Positions 34,322-45,069 of a DNA stretch of 64,000 bases are shown here, piece after piece. The notes below the pieces were generated by a model. That model did not search any database. It was not told the origin of the DNA and saw nothing but the letters and a program-made list of their open reading frames with translations. Origin of the DNA: Collimonas arenae (GTDB lineage Bacteria; Pseudomonadota; Gammaproteobacteria; Burkholderiales; Burkholderiaceae_D); contig NZ_CP013233.1 of assembly GCF_001584165.1 (NCBI RefSeq), positions 2,054,620-2,118,619 of the forward strand, read 5' to 3'. A program made the position numbers and the translations under genes. How positions within the stretch are numbered: position 1 is the first letter of the stretch; every line of letters begins with the position of its first letter.

Positions 34322-36604
34322 TCAACTGCGGTCGCGCAGGATGCGTGTCACGCCGCGGATACGGCGCACATTGCGCATCAGCCGCGCCAGGTGAACGCGG
34401 TCTTCCACCTGGATGGTGAAGATGAGTTGCGTCATCATCTGATCTTTGTCGTCATCCATGTTGACATAGATGATGTTGGCATCGGAATCGCCGATTTCCG
34501 CAGCAACCCGCGCTAGGATGCCCTTGTCGTTATGCACCAGCACCTTGATGCGGCAATCGAAACGACGATTCAGGTCCTCGCCCCACAGCACTTCGATCCA
34601 GCGGTCCGGATCTTTGTTGCGTTGACGCTTGGCGATATTGCAGTCTTCGGCGTGCACCACCAGGCCCTGATCGCGCTTGAGCTGGCCGACGATATGGTCG
34701 CCCGGAATCGGTTGACAGCATGGCGACAATTGCACCGAAATGCCTTCGCTGCCATATATGACCACCGGATCCATCTTGCTCGGGGCGCCGACGCTCTCCA
34801 GGTCGAGAAGCGGCGAGGCCAGCGGTTCGTTTTCCAGCAGGCCCATGATGTGGCGCGCCACCAGTGTCGCCATGCGTTTGCCGACGCCGATGTCGGCATA
34901 GATTTCATCGAGCGATTTGGCACTCGATTCATTCAACAGACGTTCGACCACCACTGGCGCCAGCGCCGGATTCAAGTTGAGCGACGCCAACGCCTGCGAC
35001 AGCAGATGCTTGCCGAGTTCCAGCGACTCGCCGAGGTTGATGGTGCGCAGATAATGACGGATTGCCGAGCGCGCCTTGCCGGTACGTACGAAGCTGAGCC
35101 AGTTGGGGCTTGGGCGTGAGGTGGTCGAGGTGATGATCTCGACGATGTCGCCGTTGTGCAGTTCGGTGCGTAGCGGCGCGGGTTCATGGTTGATCTTGGC
35201 GGCGATAGTCTGGTCGCCGACATCGGTGTGGATGGTGTAGGCGAAATCGAGCGCGGTGGCCCCGCGAGGTAGCGCGATGATCTTCGATTTTGGCGTAAAC
35301 ACATAGACCGAATCGGGGAACAGGTCGACCTTGACGTGCTCCAGAAACTCGGCCGAATCACCGGTTTGCTTCTGAATATCGAGCAGCGATTGCAGCCACG
35401 CATGGGTGCGCTGCTGCAGGTCGCTCAGGTTGCCTTCTTCGTCCTTGTACAACCAGTGTGCCGCGACGCCGGATTCGGCGACGCGGTGCATGTCCTGGGT
35501 GCGGATCTGGAACTCCACAGGCGTGCCGTAGGGGCCGATCAGCGTAGTGTGCAGCGACTGGTAGCCGTTCAGCTTGGGAATGGCGATGTAGTCCTTGAAC
35601 TTGCCTGGCATCGGCTTGTAAAGCGCATGCAGCGTACCGAGCGCCAGGTAGCAATTGGCGAAGGTGTCGACCACGATGCGGAAGCCGTAGACATCAAGCA
35701 CCTGCGAAAAAGACAGGTGCTTGTTGTGCATTTTGCGATAGATGCCGAACAGGCTTTTCTCGCGGCCGTCAATCTGAGCATTGATGCCGGTTGCCGCCAG
35801 CGTAGTGCTGACCGATTCCAGGATTTTGCTGACCACTTCGCGGCGGTTGCCGCGCGCTGCCTTGACTGCCTTCGCCAAGGTGCGATGGCGCAGCGGGTAC
35901 AGGTGCGAGAAGGCCAGTTCCTGCAGTTCGCGGTAGATGTTGTTGAGGCCAAGCCGATGCGCGATCGGGATGTAGACTTCCATCGTCTCGCGCGCGATGC
36001 GGCGTTTCTTTTCCGGCGCCATCACGCCCAGCGTGCGCATGTTGTGCAGGCGGTCGGCCAGCTTGACCAGGATCACGCGCACATCGCGCGCCATCGCCAG
36101 CAGCATCTTGCGGAAGTTTTCGGCCTGCGCTTCGATCTGGCTCTGGAATTCGATCTTGTCCAGTTTCGACAAGCCGTCAACCAGGGTCGCTACCGGTGCG
36201 CCGAAGCGCTCGATCAGCTCGTCCTTCTTGACGTCCTGATCTTCCATGACATCGTGCAGCAGGGCGGCCATGATGGCTTGCGCGTCGAGTTTCCAGTCGG
36301 CGCAGATTTCAGCGACGGCAATCGGGTGTGAAATATAAGGCTCGCCGGACTTCCGCATCTGACCGAGATGCATTTCATCGGAAAAGCGATACGCTTCCTT
36401 GACCTTCTTCAATTCCGTCGGGGTCAGGTACTCGGCAAGCTTGGTGGTCAGGTGGGTAATCGAGGCAACGCCGAATTGGGAGGCGGGCTGAGGGTCTGGC
36501 AAAGGAGGGGTATTAGCGGGTTTTCTGGCTGAGCGGGGGGATGCCGCCCGTTTTTTTGTGGTTGCAGCCGATGACATGCTTGAATCTGGAGATGTCAGGT
36601 TCAT
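34322..36604 (-). CDS. spoT: Bifunctional (p)ppGpp synthetase/hydrolase
   Basis: This 760-aa RSH enzyme makes and degrades the stringent-response alarmone. In order: the HD hydrolase (SHPIAVAEICADW, LLHDVMEDQDV; about residues 95-200), the synthetase (YGFRIVVDTFANCYLALG and PKLNGYQSLHTTL, VEFQIRTQDMH; about 290-440), TGS (ALDFAYTIHTDVG, about 450), a helical/zinc-finger region and a C-terminal ACT domain (about 680-760). The intact HD motif favours a SpoT/Rel-type bifunctional enzyme over RelA. The start at 36604 has no clear ribosome-binding site; an internal ATG nine codons on is possible. It follows gmk-rpoZ as in many proteobacteria. Confidence 0.95.
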   Translation of the reverse strand: MNLTSPDSSMSSAATTKKRAASPRSARKPANTPPLPDPQPASQFGVASITHLTTKLAEYLTPTELKKVKEAYRFSDEMHLGQMRKSGEPYISHPIAVAEICADWKLDAQAIMAALLHDVMEDQDVKKDELIERFGAPVATLVDGLSKLDKIEFQSQIEAQAENFRKMLLAMARDVRVILVKLADRLHNMRTLGVMAPEKKRRIARETMEVYIPIAHRLGLNNIYRELQELAFSHLYPLRHRTLAKAVKAARGNRREVVSKILESVSTTLAATGINAQIDGREKSLFGIYRKMHNKHLSFSQVLDVYGFRIVVDTFANCYLALGTLHALYKPMPGKFKDYIAIPKLNGYQSLHTTLIGPYGTPVEFQIRTQDMHRVAESGVAAHWLYKDEEGNLSDLQQRTHAWLQSLLDIQKQTGDSAEFLEHVKVDLFPDSVYVFTPKSKIIALPRGATALDFAYTIHTDVGDQTIAAKINHEPAPLRTELHNGDIVEIITSTTSRPSPNWLSFVRTGKARSAIRHYLRTINLGESLELGKHLLSQALASLNLNPALAPVVVERLLNESSAKSLDEIYADIGVGKRMATLVARHIMGLLENEPLASPLLDLESVGAPSKMDPVVIYGSEGISVQLSPCCQPIPGDHIVGQLKRDQGLVVHAEDCNIAKRQRNKDPDRWIEVLWGEDLNRRFDCRIKVLVHNDKGILARVAAEIGDSDANIIYVNMDDDKDQMMTQLIFTIQVEDRVHLARLMRNVRRIRGVTRILRDRS

Positions 36605-36701
36605 ACTGGGTCGATGTCAGCCGCATGATGGTGAACTGATTGTTGGACGGAGTGCAGGATTCGCCAAGGCGCAACACATTGCTCCGTCCTCGATCAACTA
36701 A

Positions 36702-36905
36702 TTAACCAGGTACTTTCTTCAGCATTTCAATACCGATCTTGCCGGCAGCGATTTCGCGCAGGGCGACAACGGTTGGCTTGTCCTTGGCGTCCACTTTGGC
36801 GGTGTGGCCTTGCAACAGCTGACGTGCGCGATAAGTCGCGGACAGCGTCAGTTGAAAGCGGTTAGGAATCTGTTTCAAACAATCTTCGATGGTGATGCGG
36901 GCCAT
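36702..36905 (-). CDS. rpoZ: RNA polymerase omega subunit
   Basis: This 67-aa subunit helps fold and hold the beta' subunit of RNA polymerase. [20 protein letters not shown] is the family start and [17 protein letters not shown] its conserved second half. The ATG at 36905 follows GGAG; the longer reading upstream is rejected because it adds 11 residues the family does not have. It lies between gmk and spoT in the usual order. Confidence 0.96.
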   Translation of the reverse strand: MARITIEDCLKQIPNRFQLTLSATYRARQLLQGHTAKVDAKDKPTVVALREIAAGKIGIEMLKKVPG

Positions 36906-36948
36906 ATATTTCTCCAGAAATCGGTGCCTGTCAGGCATTGACTTAATA

Positions 36949-37647
36949 TTAACTTAAGTTGGCGTGGATGCCCAGTTGGGCAAATAACGAGGCGTTGCAC
37001 ACTGCCTGCTGCGAAAAGCGGCAGCGAGTGGCTTTGACGATCGCTGTTAATTCCGACAGAGCAGTTGCAAACTCTTGATTAATAATAACATATTCAAACT
37101 CGGGGGCGTGCGCGATTTCGCCGCCGGCGGCAAGAATTCGGCGCGTAATTACTTGCGGTTCGTCCTGACCGCGTTTTTTCAGGCGGTCTTCCAGCGCGGC
37201 AATCGATGGCGGCAGGATGAAAATGCCGACCGCGTTGGGGAACTGTTTCTTGACCTGCTGCGCGCCTTGCCAATCGATCTCCAGCAGAACATCGGTGCCG
37301 GACTGCATCTGCTCGGCGATTGCCAGGCGCGATGTGCCGTAATAATTGGTGTGGACCTCTGCCCATTCCAGGAATTCGCCCTGTTTGTGGCGTGCACGGA
37401 AGTCTTCGACGGTTGTGAAGTGGTACTCGCGGCCATCTTGCTCACTGGGGCGCGGTGGCCGAGTGGTGTACGAGATCGACAGCTTGATGGCGGGTTCCTG
37501 TGCCAGCAGCGCGTTGACCAGCGTCGATTTGCCGGCACCGGAAGGTGCTACCACCATGAACAGGCTGCCGGACATCGGATGTTCGTCGGGCATCGCCGAA
37601 CTGTTTTGCAGATCGGTCGACGGGGACGTTGAAAGTGGAGGTGTCAT
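36949..37647 (-). CDS. gmk: Guanylate kinase
   Basis: This P-loop kinase converts GMP to GDP with ATP. The Walker [47 protein letters not shown] and [16 protein letters not shown] are all present. From the start used here it is 232 aa; the usual length is about 205, and two later in-frame ATGs (37593 and 37578) give 214 and 209 aa. No start has a good ribosome-binding site, so the N-terminus is uncertain. It is the first gene of gmk-rpoZ-spoT. Confidence 0.93.
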   Translation of the reverse strand: MTPPLSTSPSTDLQNSSAMPDEHPMSGSLFMVVAPSGAGKSTLVNALLAQEPAIKLSISYTTRPPRPSEQDGREYHFTTVEDFRARHKQGEFLEWAEVHTNYYGTSRLAIAEQMQSGTDVLLEIDWQGAQQVKKQFPNAVGIFILPPSIAALEDRLKKRGQDEPQVITRRILAAGGEIAHAPEFEYVIINQEFATALSELTAIVKATRCRFSQQAVCNASLFAQLGIHANLS

Positions 37648-37935
37648 AACAATTGAATGGGTTGCAAGCGGAATAAGGCCAATTATCGCCATATTGACGA
37701 CGGGCCTGCCAGGCATTTCCTGCGCATTGGCGTAAGACCGATATTGTATCAGTGTGGCAATAAGGATGCAGTGCGCATTTGTATCATTTGTATGTGCGTC
37801 CAAGCCGACTTGTATATTGGCTGGGTGATAACGAACATGCGAGTCATGTAGTAGAGTAACGGGCTTTCGAAAACAATGCATTCGGCACGCTGTTTTTGAA
37901 CCTGTAATCATGCATTAAAGACAAGGGAATGCGTC

Positions 37936-38187
37936 ATGGCGATCAAATTACGGCAAGAGGAACAAAAGGATCTGATTGGCTCGATCCAGCGCTATTTCAA
38001 GGAAAACATGGAAGAGCCGATCGGCGACCTGAAGGCCGCCATGCTGCTCGATTTCTGCGTCAAGGTAATCGGTCCCAGCATTTACAATCAAGCGGTAGCC
38101 GATGCCCAGGCGCATATGGAAGCCAAGGTTGCCGATCTGACGGTGGAGTGCTACGAGGATGCGGCCGATTACTGGAAAAAGAAATAG
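37936..38187 (+). CDS. DUF2164 family protein
   Basis: This 83-aa protein belongs to DUF2164, short helical proteins with the pattern IGSIQRYFKENMEEPIGDLK and LLDFCVKVIGPSIYNQA. Function unknown. AAGGGA stands before the ATG. It is divergent from gmk and lies 156 bp before thrC. Confidence 0.88.
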   Translation: MAIKLRQEEQKDLIGSIQRYFKENMEEPIGDLKAAMLLDFCVKVIGPSIYNQAVADAQAHMEAKVADLTVECYEDAADYWKKK

Positions 38188-38343
38188 AGTGACCGGCCCG
38201 ATCATGCAAAGCTGACAGCGGCCTGCTTGCGGCGGCTATAATGTGAAAGACAGTAATTCGCGGCGGAGCCGCTCTTGCCTCGTGCATTTTCTTCGTTATC
38301 AGGCCCCATCGGTATTCGTAACCACAAAACCTCATCCAATCCT

Positions 38344-39804
38344 ATGCAATATGTCTCGACTCGTGGCCACGCAGCCGCACAAAATTTTTCTGAAATCCTG
38401 CTTGGCGGCCTGGCTCCGGATGGCGGCTTGTACCTGCCAGCCGAATATCCGCAGGTGAGCGGCGCCGAGCTGGATGCTTGGCGCAGCCTGTCGTACGCCG
38501 ATCTGGCGTTCGAAGTCCTGAAAAAATTTGCGACCGACGTGCCCGAGGCCGACTTGAAAGCGCTGGCGCACAAGACTTACACCGCGGAGGTATATCGCAA
38601 CGCGCGTGCCGGCGAGGATGCCAGCCAGATCACGCCATTGCGCGTGCTGGAGGAAAGGGATGGCGGCAAGCTGCTGCTGCAAGCGTTGTCGAACGGCCCG
38701 ACGCTGGCCTTCAAGGACATGGCGATGCAGTTGCTGGGCAACCTGTTTGAATACACGCTGGCCAAGCACGACGCCAAGCTGAATATTTTTGGCGCGACAT
38801 CCGGTGACACCGGCAGCGCTGCCGAATACGCAATGCGCGGCAAGAAGGGTATCCGCGTCTTCATGTTGTCGCCGCACAAGAAAATGAGCGCCTTCCAGAC
38901 CGCGCAAATGTTCAGCCTGCAAGACCCGAACATTTTCAATATCGCCGTCGAAGGCGTGTTCGACGATTGCCAAGACATGGTCAAGGCCGTCTCCAACGAC
39001 CACGCATTCAAGGCTGCGCAGAAAATCGGCACCGTTAATTCGATCAACTGGGCGCGGGTGGTGGCGCAGGTGGTGTATTACTTCCGCGGCTACCTGAGTG
39101 CGACCACCAGCAACGACCAGAAAGTCTCGTTCACTGTTCCATCCGGTAATTTCGGCAATATCTGCGCCGGTCATATCGCGCGCATGATGGGCTTGCCGAT
39201 CGACAAGCTGGTTGCCGCCACCAACGAGAACGACGTGCTCGACGAGTTCTTCCGTACCGGCATCTACCGGGTGCGCAAGGCGGCCGAGACTTACCACACC
39301 AGCAGCCCGAGCATGGATATCAGCAAGGCGTCCAATTTCGAGCGCTTTGTTCATGACCTGCTGGATGGCGATAGCGAACGCGTGCGCGCCTTGTTCCACA
39401 AAGTCGAGACCGAAGGTGGCTTCAGTCTGGCGGGCGGTGCGGGCAGCGATGGCGATGAATTCGCGAAGATCGGCCAGTTCGGCTTCCAGTCCGGTAAATC
39501 GACGCATCAGGATCGCCTCGATACCATCCGCGACGTGCAGACGCGCTATGGCATTACTATCGACACGCACACCGCCGATGGCGTCAAGGTGGCGCGTGAA
39601 TACATGGCGCCCGGCGTGCCGATGATCGTGCTGGAAACGGCGTTGCCTGCCAAGTTCAACGAAACCATCCGCGAAGCGCTGGGGCACGATGCGGAGCGCC
39701 CGGCAGGTTTTGAAAACATTGAGGCGCTGCCGCAGCGCTTTGACGTGATGCCAGCGGATGTGGCTCAGGTCAAGCAATTCATCGCCACGCACACTGGCTT
39801 GTAA
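38344..39804 (+). CDS. thrC: Threonine synthase
   Basis: This 486-aa PLP enzyme makes threonine from O-phosphohomoserine. MQYVSTRGHAAAQNFSE is the typical start of the long (gammaproteobacterial/yeast-like) class; the PLP Lys is in GPTLAFKDMAMQ (near residue 125) and the phosphate-binding loop is FGATSGDTGSAAEYA. The ATG at 38344 is the family start; an earlier one adds 23 unlike residues. The homoserine dehydrogenase gene that often precedes it is not adjacent here. moeA follows 32 bp on. Confidence 0.95.
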   Translation: MQYVSTRGHAAAQNFSEILLGGLAPDGGLYLPAEYPQVSGAELDAWRSLSYADLAFEVLKKFATDVPEADLKALAHKTYTAEVYRNARAGEDASQITPLRVLEERDGGKLLLQALSNGPTLAFKDMAMQLLGNLFEYTLAKHDAKLNIFGATSGDTGSAAEYAMRGKKGIRVFMLSPHKKMSAFQTAQMFSLQDPNIFNIAVEGVFDDCQDMVKAVSNDHAFKAAQKIGTVNSINWARVVAQVVYYFRGYLSATTSNDQKVSFTVPSGNFGNICAGHIARMMGLPIDKLVAATNENDVLDEFFRTGIYRVRKAAETYHTSSPSMDISKASNFERFVHDLLDGDSERVRALFHKVETEGGFSLAGGAGSDGDEFAKIGQFGFQSGKSTHQDRLDTIRDVQTRYGITIDTHTADGVKVAREYMAPGVPMIVLETALPAKFNETIREALGHDAERPAGFENIEALPQRFDVMPADVAQVKQFIATHTGL

Positions 39805-39836
39805 CCGCTGAGTACCCACAGATCAACAAACCAAGA

Positions 39837-41075
39837 ATGATGCAAAAACCACCGATGTTGGATGTCGCCGCGGCCTTGCAGGTGCTGCTGGCGACCGAGC
39901 GCCCGTTGCTGACGGGTGGCGCGATCGAACTGCTGCCGACGCTGGCCGCCAATGGGCGTATGCTGGCCGAGGCGCAAACGTCGCACTTGAATGTGCCGCC
40001 GGCCGACAATACGCAAATGGACGGTTACGCGGTGCGGGCGGTGGATTGCGCCAGTGGCGCTGCGCGGTTGCCGGTATCCCAGCGGATCCCGGCCGGACAC
40101 GTCGGTGCGCCTTTGCAACCCGGCACTGCCGCCCGCATCTTTACCGGCGCGATGATCCCGGCCGGCGCCGATGCCGTGGTGATGCAGGAAATGTGCGAAG
40201 CCGATGGCGAAGCGGTGCTGGTCAAGCATGCGCCGGCAGTTGGCGAATGGGTGCGTCGCGCCGGCGAGGATATCCGCAACGGTAGCGTGATTCTCGCTGC
40301 GGGTACGCGCCTGCGGCCGCAGCACCTGGGGCTGGCGGCTTCCGTCGGACTGGAAAAACTGCCGGTGCTACGCAAGCTGCGGGTCGCGATGTTTTTCACC
40401 GGCGATGAACTGGCGATGCCCGGTGAACCACTGAAGCCGGGCGCAATCTACAACTCGAATCGCTTTGTATTGCGCGGTCTGCTGGAAAACCTGGGCTGTG
40501 CCATCACCGACTACGGCATCGTTCCGGATAATCTGCAAGCGACGCGCGAGGCCTTGCGTCTTGCGGCACAGGAGCATGACCTGATCCTGACGTCGGGCGG
40601 CGTATCGGTCGGCGAAGAAGATCACGTCAAGCCGGCGGTGGAAGCGGAAGGGCGCCTGAACATGTGGCAGATCGCCATGAAGCCGGGCAAACCGCTGGCT
40701 TTCGGCGAAGTGCATCGTGCCGCAGGCGGCACGGCTTTCTTTATCGGCTTGCCTGGCAATCCGGTGTCCAGCTTTGTCACGTTCCTGATTTTCGTGCGGC
40801 CGTTCATCCTGCATCAGCAGGGCGCTGCAGTCGACGCGTTGGCGCCGCAGACGATTCCTATGCGCGCCGATTTCAACTGGCCCAAAGCGGACCGCCGACG
40901 TGAATTCCTGCGTGTCAAGATCAATGCCGCCGGCGGACTGGATCTGTTTCCGCATCAAGGCTCCGGCGTGCTGACTTCCACCGTGTGGGGCGACGGCTTA
41001 GTCGACAATCCACCGGGAAAAACCATTGCCAATGGCGACATGTTGCACTTCTTGCCGTTTGCCGCGCTGACATGA
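39837..41075 (+). CDS. moeA: Molybdopterin molybdenumtransferase
   Basis: This 412-aa enzyme inserts molybdate into adenylylated molybdopterin in molybdenum-cofactor synthesis. NTQMDGYAVRA, PAGADAVVMQE, LTSGGVSVGEEDHVK and FFIGLPGNPVSSFV are family blocks in the expected order. Two adjacent ATGs (39837 and 39840) are possible starts. moaD and moaE follow, making a Moco cluster. Confidence 0.95.
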   Translation: MMQKPPMLDVAAALQVLLATERPLLTGGAIELLPTLAANGRMLAEAQTSHLNVPPADNTQMDGYAVRAVDCASGAARLPVSQRIPAGHVGAPLQPGTAARIFTGAMIPAGADAVVMQEMCEADGEAVLVKHAPAVGEWVRRAGEDIRNGSVILAAGTRLRPQHLGLAASVGLEKLPVLRKLRVAMFFTGDELAMPGEPLKPGAIYNSNRFVLRGLLENLGCAITDYGIVPDNLQATREALRLAAQEHDLILTSGGVSVGEEDHVKPAVEAEGRLNMWQIAMKPGKPLAFGEVHRAAGGTAFFIGLPGNPVSSFVTFLIFVRPFILHQQGAAVDALAPQTIPMRADFNWPKADRRREFLRVKINAAGGLDLFPHQGSGVLTSTVWGDGLVDNPPGKTIANGDMLHFLPFAALT

Positions 41076-41135
41076 TAATGCGTGGGGAGCCCGCAACTGC
41101 GCAGGTTCTTGCAATTGATTGAAAATGAGAATGTA

Positions 41136-41393
41136 ATGAAAATCCAGCTACGTTTTTTTGCCAGCATCCGCGAGGCGCTCAACCTGTCGCAGGAAACGCT
41201 GGAGGTGCCGGCGGCGGTCGCCACCGTTGGCGATGTGCGCGCCTATTTGCGCGCGCGCGGCGGGGTCTGGGCCGAGGTGCTGGCTGACGGGCGGGCGTTG
41301 CGGATGGCGTTCAACCAGGAGTTGGCAAGCGCTGATACGGTGCTGGCCGATAATGGCGAAGTGGCGTTTTTCCCACCCGTGACCGGCGGCTGA
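41136..41393 (+). CDS. moaD: Molybdopterin synthase small subunit
   Basis: This 85-aa ubiquitin-like sulphur carrier donates sulphur to precursor Z (cPMP) through its C-terminal thiocarboxylate; the required C-terminal Gly-Gly (FFPPVTGG) is intact. The ATG at 41136 begins the conserved MKIQLRFFASIREAL. Confidence 0.94.
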   Translation: MKIQLRFFASIREALNLSQETLEVPAAVATVGDVRAYLRARGGVWAEVLADGRALRMAFNQELASADTVLADNGEVAFFPPVTGG

Positions 41394-41454
41394 TGTTAAT
41401 CCCGTTCCTGTCGGCGCAAGGCGACTGGGACTGCTACTAGCGAGGTTTTTAATT

Positions 41455-41943
41455 ATGCCAATTCGCGTTCAGACTGAGGATTTCGATCTCGCTGTCGAAC
41501 TGGCGCAGCTGCGCCAGGCCAATCCGAAAATTGGCGCCGTGGTCACTTTTCTCGGCACGGTACGCGACCTGAACGACGGCAGCTCCATCGCCCAGATGGA
41601 GCTGGAGCATTATCCCGGCATGACCGAGAAAGCCCTGTCCACGATTGTCGACCAGGCCAGGCAGCGCTGGGAGATTTTCGACGCGTTGGTGATCCACCGC
41701 ATCGGCCCGCTGTTGCCGCAGGACCAGATCGTACTGGTGGCAGTCAGTTCGGCGCATCGCGGCGATGCGTTTGCCGCCTGCGAATTCATTATCGATTACC
41801 TGAAAACCGAAGCGCCGTTCTGGAAAAAGGAACACACTCCACAAGGTGCGCGTTGGGTCGATGCGCGCACCAGCGACGATGAAGCGTTGGCGAAATGGGA
41901 GCAAGACGCATTGCCGCTGCCGATTCGCGAAAGCAAGAAATGA
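41455..41943 (+). CDS. moaE: Molybdopterin synthase large subunit
   Basis: This 162-aa catalytic subunit pairs with MoaD to convert cPMP to molybdopterin. AVVTFLGTVRDLNDGS, LEHYPGMTEKAL and VSSAHRGDAFAACEFIIDYLKTEAPFWKKE carry the family's active-site Arg and Lys residues. Its stop overlaps the crcB start (ATGA). Confidence 0.95.
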   Translation: MPIRVQTEDFDLAVELAQLRQANPKIGAVVTFLGTVRDLNDGSSIAQMELEHYPGMTEKALSTIVDQARQRWEIFDALVIHRIGPLLPQDQIVLVAVSSAHRGDAFAACEFIIDYLKTEAPFWKKEHTPQGARWVDARTSDDEALAKWEQDALPLPIRESKK

Positions 41944-42314
41944 GCTGGCTTGCGGTTGGCATCGGCGCGGTACTAGGTGCATGGCTGCGTTGGTTGGCGA
42001 CCATCTTGTTGGGCGCATATCAGAATCAGTTGCCGTTGGGTACCTTGGTGGTCAATCTGGCTGGCGGCTATATGGCTGGCCTGGCAGTGGGTTTTTTCGA
42101 AGCCCATCCGCTGCTGCCGGTCGAATGGCGGCTGTTGGTGATCACCGGCTTTCTTGGGGGATTAACCACCTTTTCCACCTTTTCGGCGGAATCGATGGTG
42201 TTGCTGCAGCAGGGCGACTATGCTTGGTTCTTGGGGCATGCACTGCTGCATCTGTTTGGCTCGATCATTCTGTGTATTGCCGGCTTTGCGACGTATCGCG
42301 CCATCACTTTTTGA
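41940..42314 (+). CDS. crcB: Fluoride exporter CrcB
   Basis: This 124-aa membrane protein with four hydrophobic segments is a dual-topology fluoride channel. VNLAGGYMAGLAVGF and the signature GFLGGLTTFSTFSAES are present. Its ATG overlaps the moaE stop, so it is translated from the moa transcript and no fluoride riboswitch stands before it. Confidence 0.92.
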   Translation: MSWLAVGIGAVLGAWLRWLATILLGAYQNQLPLGTLVVNLAGGYMAGLAVGFFEAHPLLPVEWRLLVITGFLGGLTTFSTFSAESMVLLQQGDYAWFLGHALLHLFGSIILCIAGFATYRAITF

Positions 42315-42344
42315 ATATTTCCTTTATCCGCAGCATCGCATGCG

Positions 42345-42371
42345 CTTGAAATTAGCTGGCCTGTCCCAATT
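42345..42371 (+). promoter_or_regulatory. Predicted sigma-32 (heat-shock) promoter of clpB
   Basis: CTTGAAA (42345-42351) followed after 12 bp by TCCCAATT (42364-42371) resembles the sigma-32 consensus CTTGAAA-N12-14-CCCCATNT. It lies 30 bp before the clpB ATG, a gene known to be heat-shock controlled in proteobacteria. Confidence 0.7.
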
Positions 42372-42400
42372 TTCTATGCATTAGATATTTTGGAGGAACC

Positions 42401-45004
42401 ATGCGTTTCGATAAATTAACCACAAAACTGCAGGAAGCCATTTCCGACGCCCAAAGCCAGGCGGTCGGTAATGATAATCAGTATATTGAACCGGTGCATG
42501 CGTTGCTGGCGCTGTTGCAACAGGATGATGGCGGCGCCACTTCCCTGCTGCAGCGTGCGGGTGTCAATGTCGCCGCCCTTGAGACCGGCCTGAAGGCAGC
42601 GCTGGAGCGTCTGCCTAAGGTCTCCGGTAACGGTGGCGAGGTGCAGATCGGCCGCGAGCTGCTGGCCTTGCTCAACCTGGCCGACAAGGAAGCGCAAAAG
42701 CGTGGCGATCAATTTATCGCTAGCGAGATGCTGCTGCTGGCGCTGCTCGACGATAAATCAGACGCCGGCCGCCTGGCGCGCGAAAACGGCCTGACCCGCA
42801 AGGCGCTGGAAGCAGCGATCGCTGCGGTGCGCGGCGGCGCCAATGTTGCCTCGCAAGACCAGGAAGGGCAACGCGAGGCCCTGAAAAAATACACGCTGGA
42901 CCTGACCGAACGGGCGCGCATCGGCAAGCTTGATCCGGTGATCGGCCGTGACGATGAAATCCGTCGCGCGATCCAGATTTTGCAACGGCGCAGCAAGAAC
43001 AATCCGGTGCTGATTGGCGAGCCGGGTGTCGGCAAGACGGCGATTGTCGAAGGGTTGGCGCAACGGATTGTCAACGGCGAAGTGCCAGACAGCCTGAAGT
43101 CGAAGCGCGTGCTGTCGCTTGACATGGCGGCCTTGCTGGCCGGCGCGAAATTCCGCGGTGAATTCGAGGAGCGCCTGAAAGCGGTGCTGAAGGAAATCGC
43201 CCAGGATGAGGGGCAAACCATTGTCTTCATCGATGAATTGCACACCATGGTCGGCGCCGGCAAGGCCGAAGGCGCGATGGATGCGGGCAATATGCTCAAG
43301 CCGGCGTTAGCGCGCGGTGAGTTGCATTGTGTCGGCGCGACGACCCTGGACGAGTATCGCAAGTACATCGAGAAAGACGCTGCGCTGGAGCGCCGTTTCC
43401 AGAAAATCCTGGTTGACGAGCCGAGCGTTGAAGCGACCATTGCGATTCTGCGCGGCCTGCAGGAAAAATACGAAGTCCATCATGGGGTAGAAATTACCGA
43501 TCCGGCGATCGTCGCAGCGGCGGAATTGTCGCACCGATACATTACCGATCGCTTCTTGCCGGACAAGGCCATTGATCTGATCGACGAAGCCGCAGCCAAG
43601 ATCAAGATTGAAATCGACTCCAAGCCGGAGGTGATGGACAAACTCGATCGTCGCTTGATCCAGCTCAAGATCGAGCGTGAGGCGGTGCGGCGTGAGAAAG
43701 ACGAAGCATCGCAAAAACGTTTCGCTTTGATCGAAGAAGAAATCGAGAAGCTGTCGCGTGAATATGCTGATCTGGAAGAAATCTGGAAATCGGAAAAAGC
43801 CAGTGCGCAAGGCAGCAAGCATCTGAAGGAAGAGATTGAAAAGTTGCGTCTGCAAATCGACGAGGCGACGCGCAAGAGCGATTGGCAGAAAGTGTCGGAG
43901 CTGAAGTACGGCAAGCTTAACGAACTGGAAAAGGCGCTGGAGACGCAATCCAAACAGGATGCGCTGGCGGCCGAGCATCCGGATCCGAACGGCAAGCCGC
44001 AGCTGGTTCGCACCCAGGTGGGCGCCGATGAAATTGCTGAAATCGTTTCGCGCATCACCGGGATTCCTGTATCGAAGATGCTGCAAGGCGAGCGTGAGAA
44101 GCTGATTAGCATGGAAGATGAATTGCATCGCCGCGTGGTTGGCCAGGATGAAGCCATCGTTGCAGTTTCCGATGCGATCCGCCGTTCGCGTGCCGGTCTT
44201 AGCGATCCTGATCGGCCGTATGGTTCGTTCATGTTCCTCGGGCCGACCGGGGTTGGCAAGACCGAATTGTGCAAGGCGCTGGCTGGTTTCCTGTTTGATA
44301 GCACCGATTCCTTGATCCGTATCGACATGAGCGAGTTCATGGAGAAACATTCGGTTGCCCGCCTGATTGGCGCGCCACCCGGTTATGTGGGCTATGAAGA
44401 GGGCGGTTACCTGACCGAGCTGGTGCGGCGCAAGCCGTATAGCGTGATCCTTCTCGATGAAATCGAGAAGGCGCATCCGGATGTCTTCAATGTGCTGCTG
44501 CAGGTGCTGGACGATGGACGCATGACCGATGGTCAGGGGCGCACCGTCGATTTCAAGAATACTGTGATCGTAATGACCTCGAACCTTGGTTCGCACCGTA
44601 TCCAGGCAATGGAAGGAAGCGATCCGGCACTGGTGAAGATGGAGGTGATGGCCGAAGTACGCAATCATTTCCGGCCCGAGTTCATCAACCGTATCGATGA
44701 AATTGTGGTGTTCCATTCGCTTGATGAGAAGAACATCGGCGCAATTGCCAAGATCCAGCTGCGCATTCTGGAGCAGCGTTTGGCGAAGATGGATATGGGG
44801 CTGGAAATTTCCGAAGCTGCTCTGCAAAAAATCGCAGAAGCGGGCTTCGATCCGGTGTATGGGGCGCGGCCACTGAAGAGGGCGATTCAGCAGCAGATCG
44901 AGAATCCTCTATCCAAATTGATCCTTGAGGGGAAATTCGGGCCAAAGGACATTATTCACGTAAATGTTAACAATGGTGAGATAGTGTTCAAAGCGACAAT
45001 TTAA
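42401..45004 (+). CDS. clpB: ATP-dependent disaggregase ClpB
   Basis: This 867-aa hexameric Hsp100 chaperone pulls proteins out of aggregates with DnaK. It has an N-domain (1-145), AAA+ domain 1 with Walker A GEPGVGKT (about 206), the coiled-coil M-domain (about 410-530, heptads around [20 protein letters not shown]), and AAA+ domain 2 with [15 protein letters not shown] (about 610). Strong GGAGGA precedes the ATG, and a heat-shock-type promoter and a terminator frame it as a single unit. Confidence 0.97.
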   Translation: MRFDKLTTKLQEAISDAQSQAVGNDNQYIEPVHALLALLQQDDGGATSLLQRAGVNVAALETGLKAALERLPKVSGNGGEVQIGRELLALLNLADKEAQKRGDQFIASEMLLLALLDDKSDAGRLARENGLTRKALEAAIAAVRGGANVASQDQEGQREALKKYTLDLTERARIGKLDPVIGRDDEIRRAIQILQRRSKNNPVLIGEPGVGKTAIVEGLAQRIVNGEVPDSLKSKRVLSLDMAALLAGAKFRGEFEERLKAVLKEIAQDEGQTIVFIDELHTMVGAGKAEGAMDAGNMLKPALARGELHCVGATTLDEYRKYIEKDAALERRFQKILVDEPSVEATIAILRGLQEKYEVHHGVEITDPAIVAAAELSHRYITDRFLPDKAIDLIDEAAAKIKIEIDSKPEVMDKLDRRLIQLKIEREAVRREKDEASQKRFALIEEEIEKLSREYADLEEIWKSEKASAQGSKHLKEEIEKLRLQIDEATRKSDWQKVSELKYGKLNELEKALETQSKQDALAAEHPDPNGKPQLVRTQVGADEIAEIVSRITGIPVSKMLQGEREKLISMEDELHRRVVGQDEAIVAVSDAIRRSRAGLSDPDRPYGSFMFLGPTGVGKTELCKALAGFLFDSTDSLIRIDMSEFMEKHSVARLIGAPPGYVGYEEGGYLTELVRRKPYSVILLDEIEKAHPDVFNVLLQVLDDGRMTDGQGRTVDFKNTVIVMTSNLGSHRIQAMEGSDPALVKMEVMAEVRNHFRPEFINRIDEIVVFHSLDEKNIGAIAKIQLRILEQRLAKMDMGLEISEAALQKIAEAGFDPVYGARPLKRAIQQQIENPLSKLILEGKFGPKDIIHVNVNNGEIVFKATI

Positions 45005-45069
45005 GCTCGAATCTTACATAAGCAACAGAGTAGAATCGCAACAAGCTTGATCGTGTTGCTTTAAAGATT

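Noticed and set aside
38332..39819. 495-aa open frame on the minus strand
   Set aside because: It is the antisense shadow of thrC; composition is Arg/His/Gln-rich as usual for such shadows.
41394..42344. Fluoride riboswitch before crcB
   Set aside because: crcB overlaps the moaE stop, so no leader space exists for one.
43307..44827. 506-aa open frame on the minus strand
   Set aside because: It is antisense to the well-conserved clpB coding sequence and shows no protein family features.
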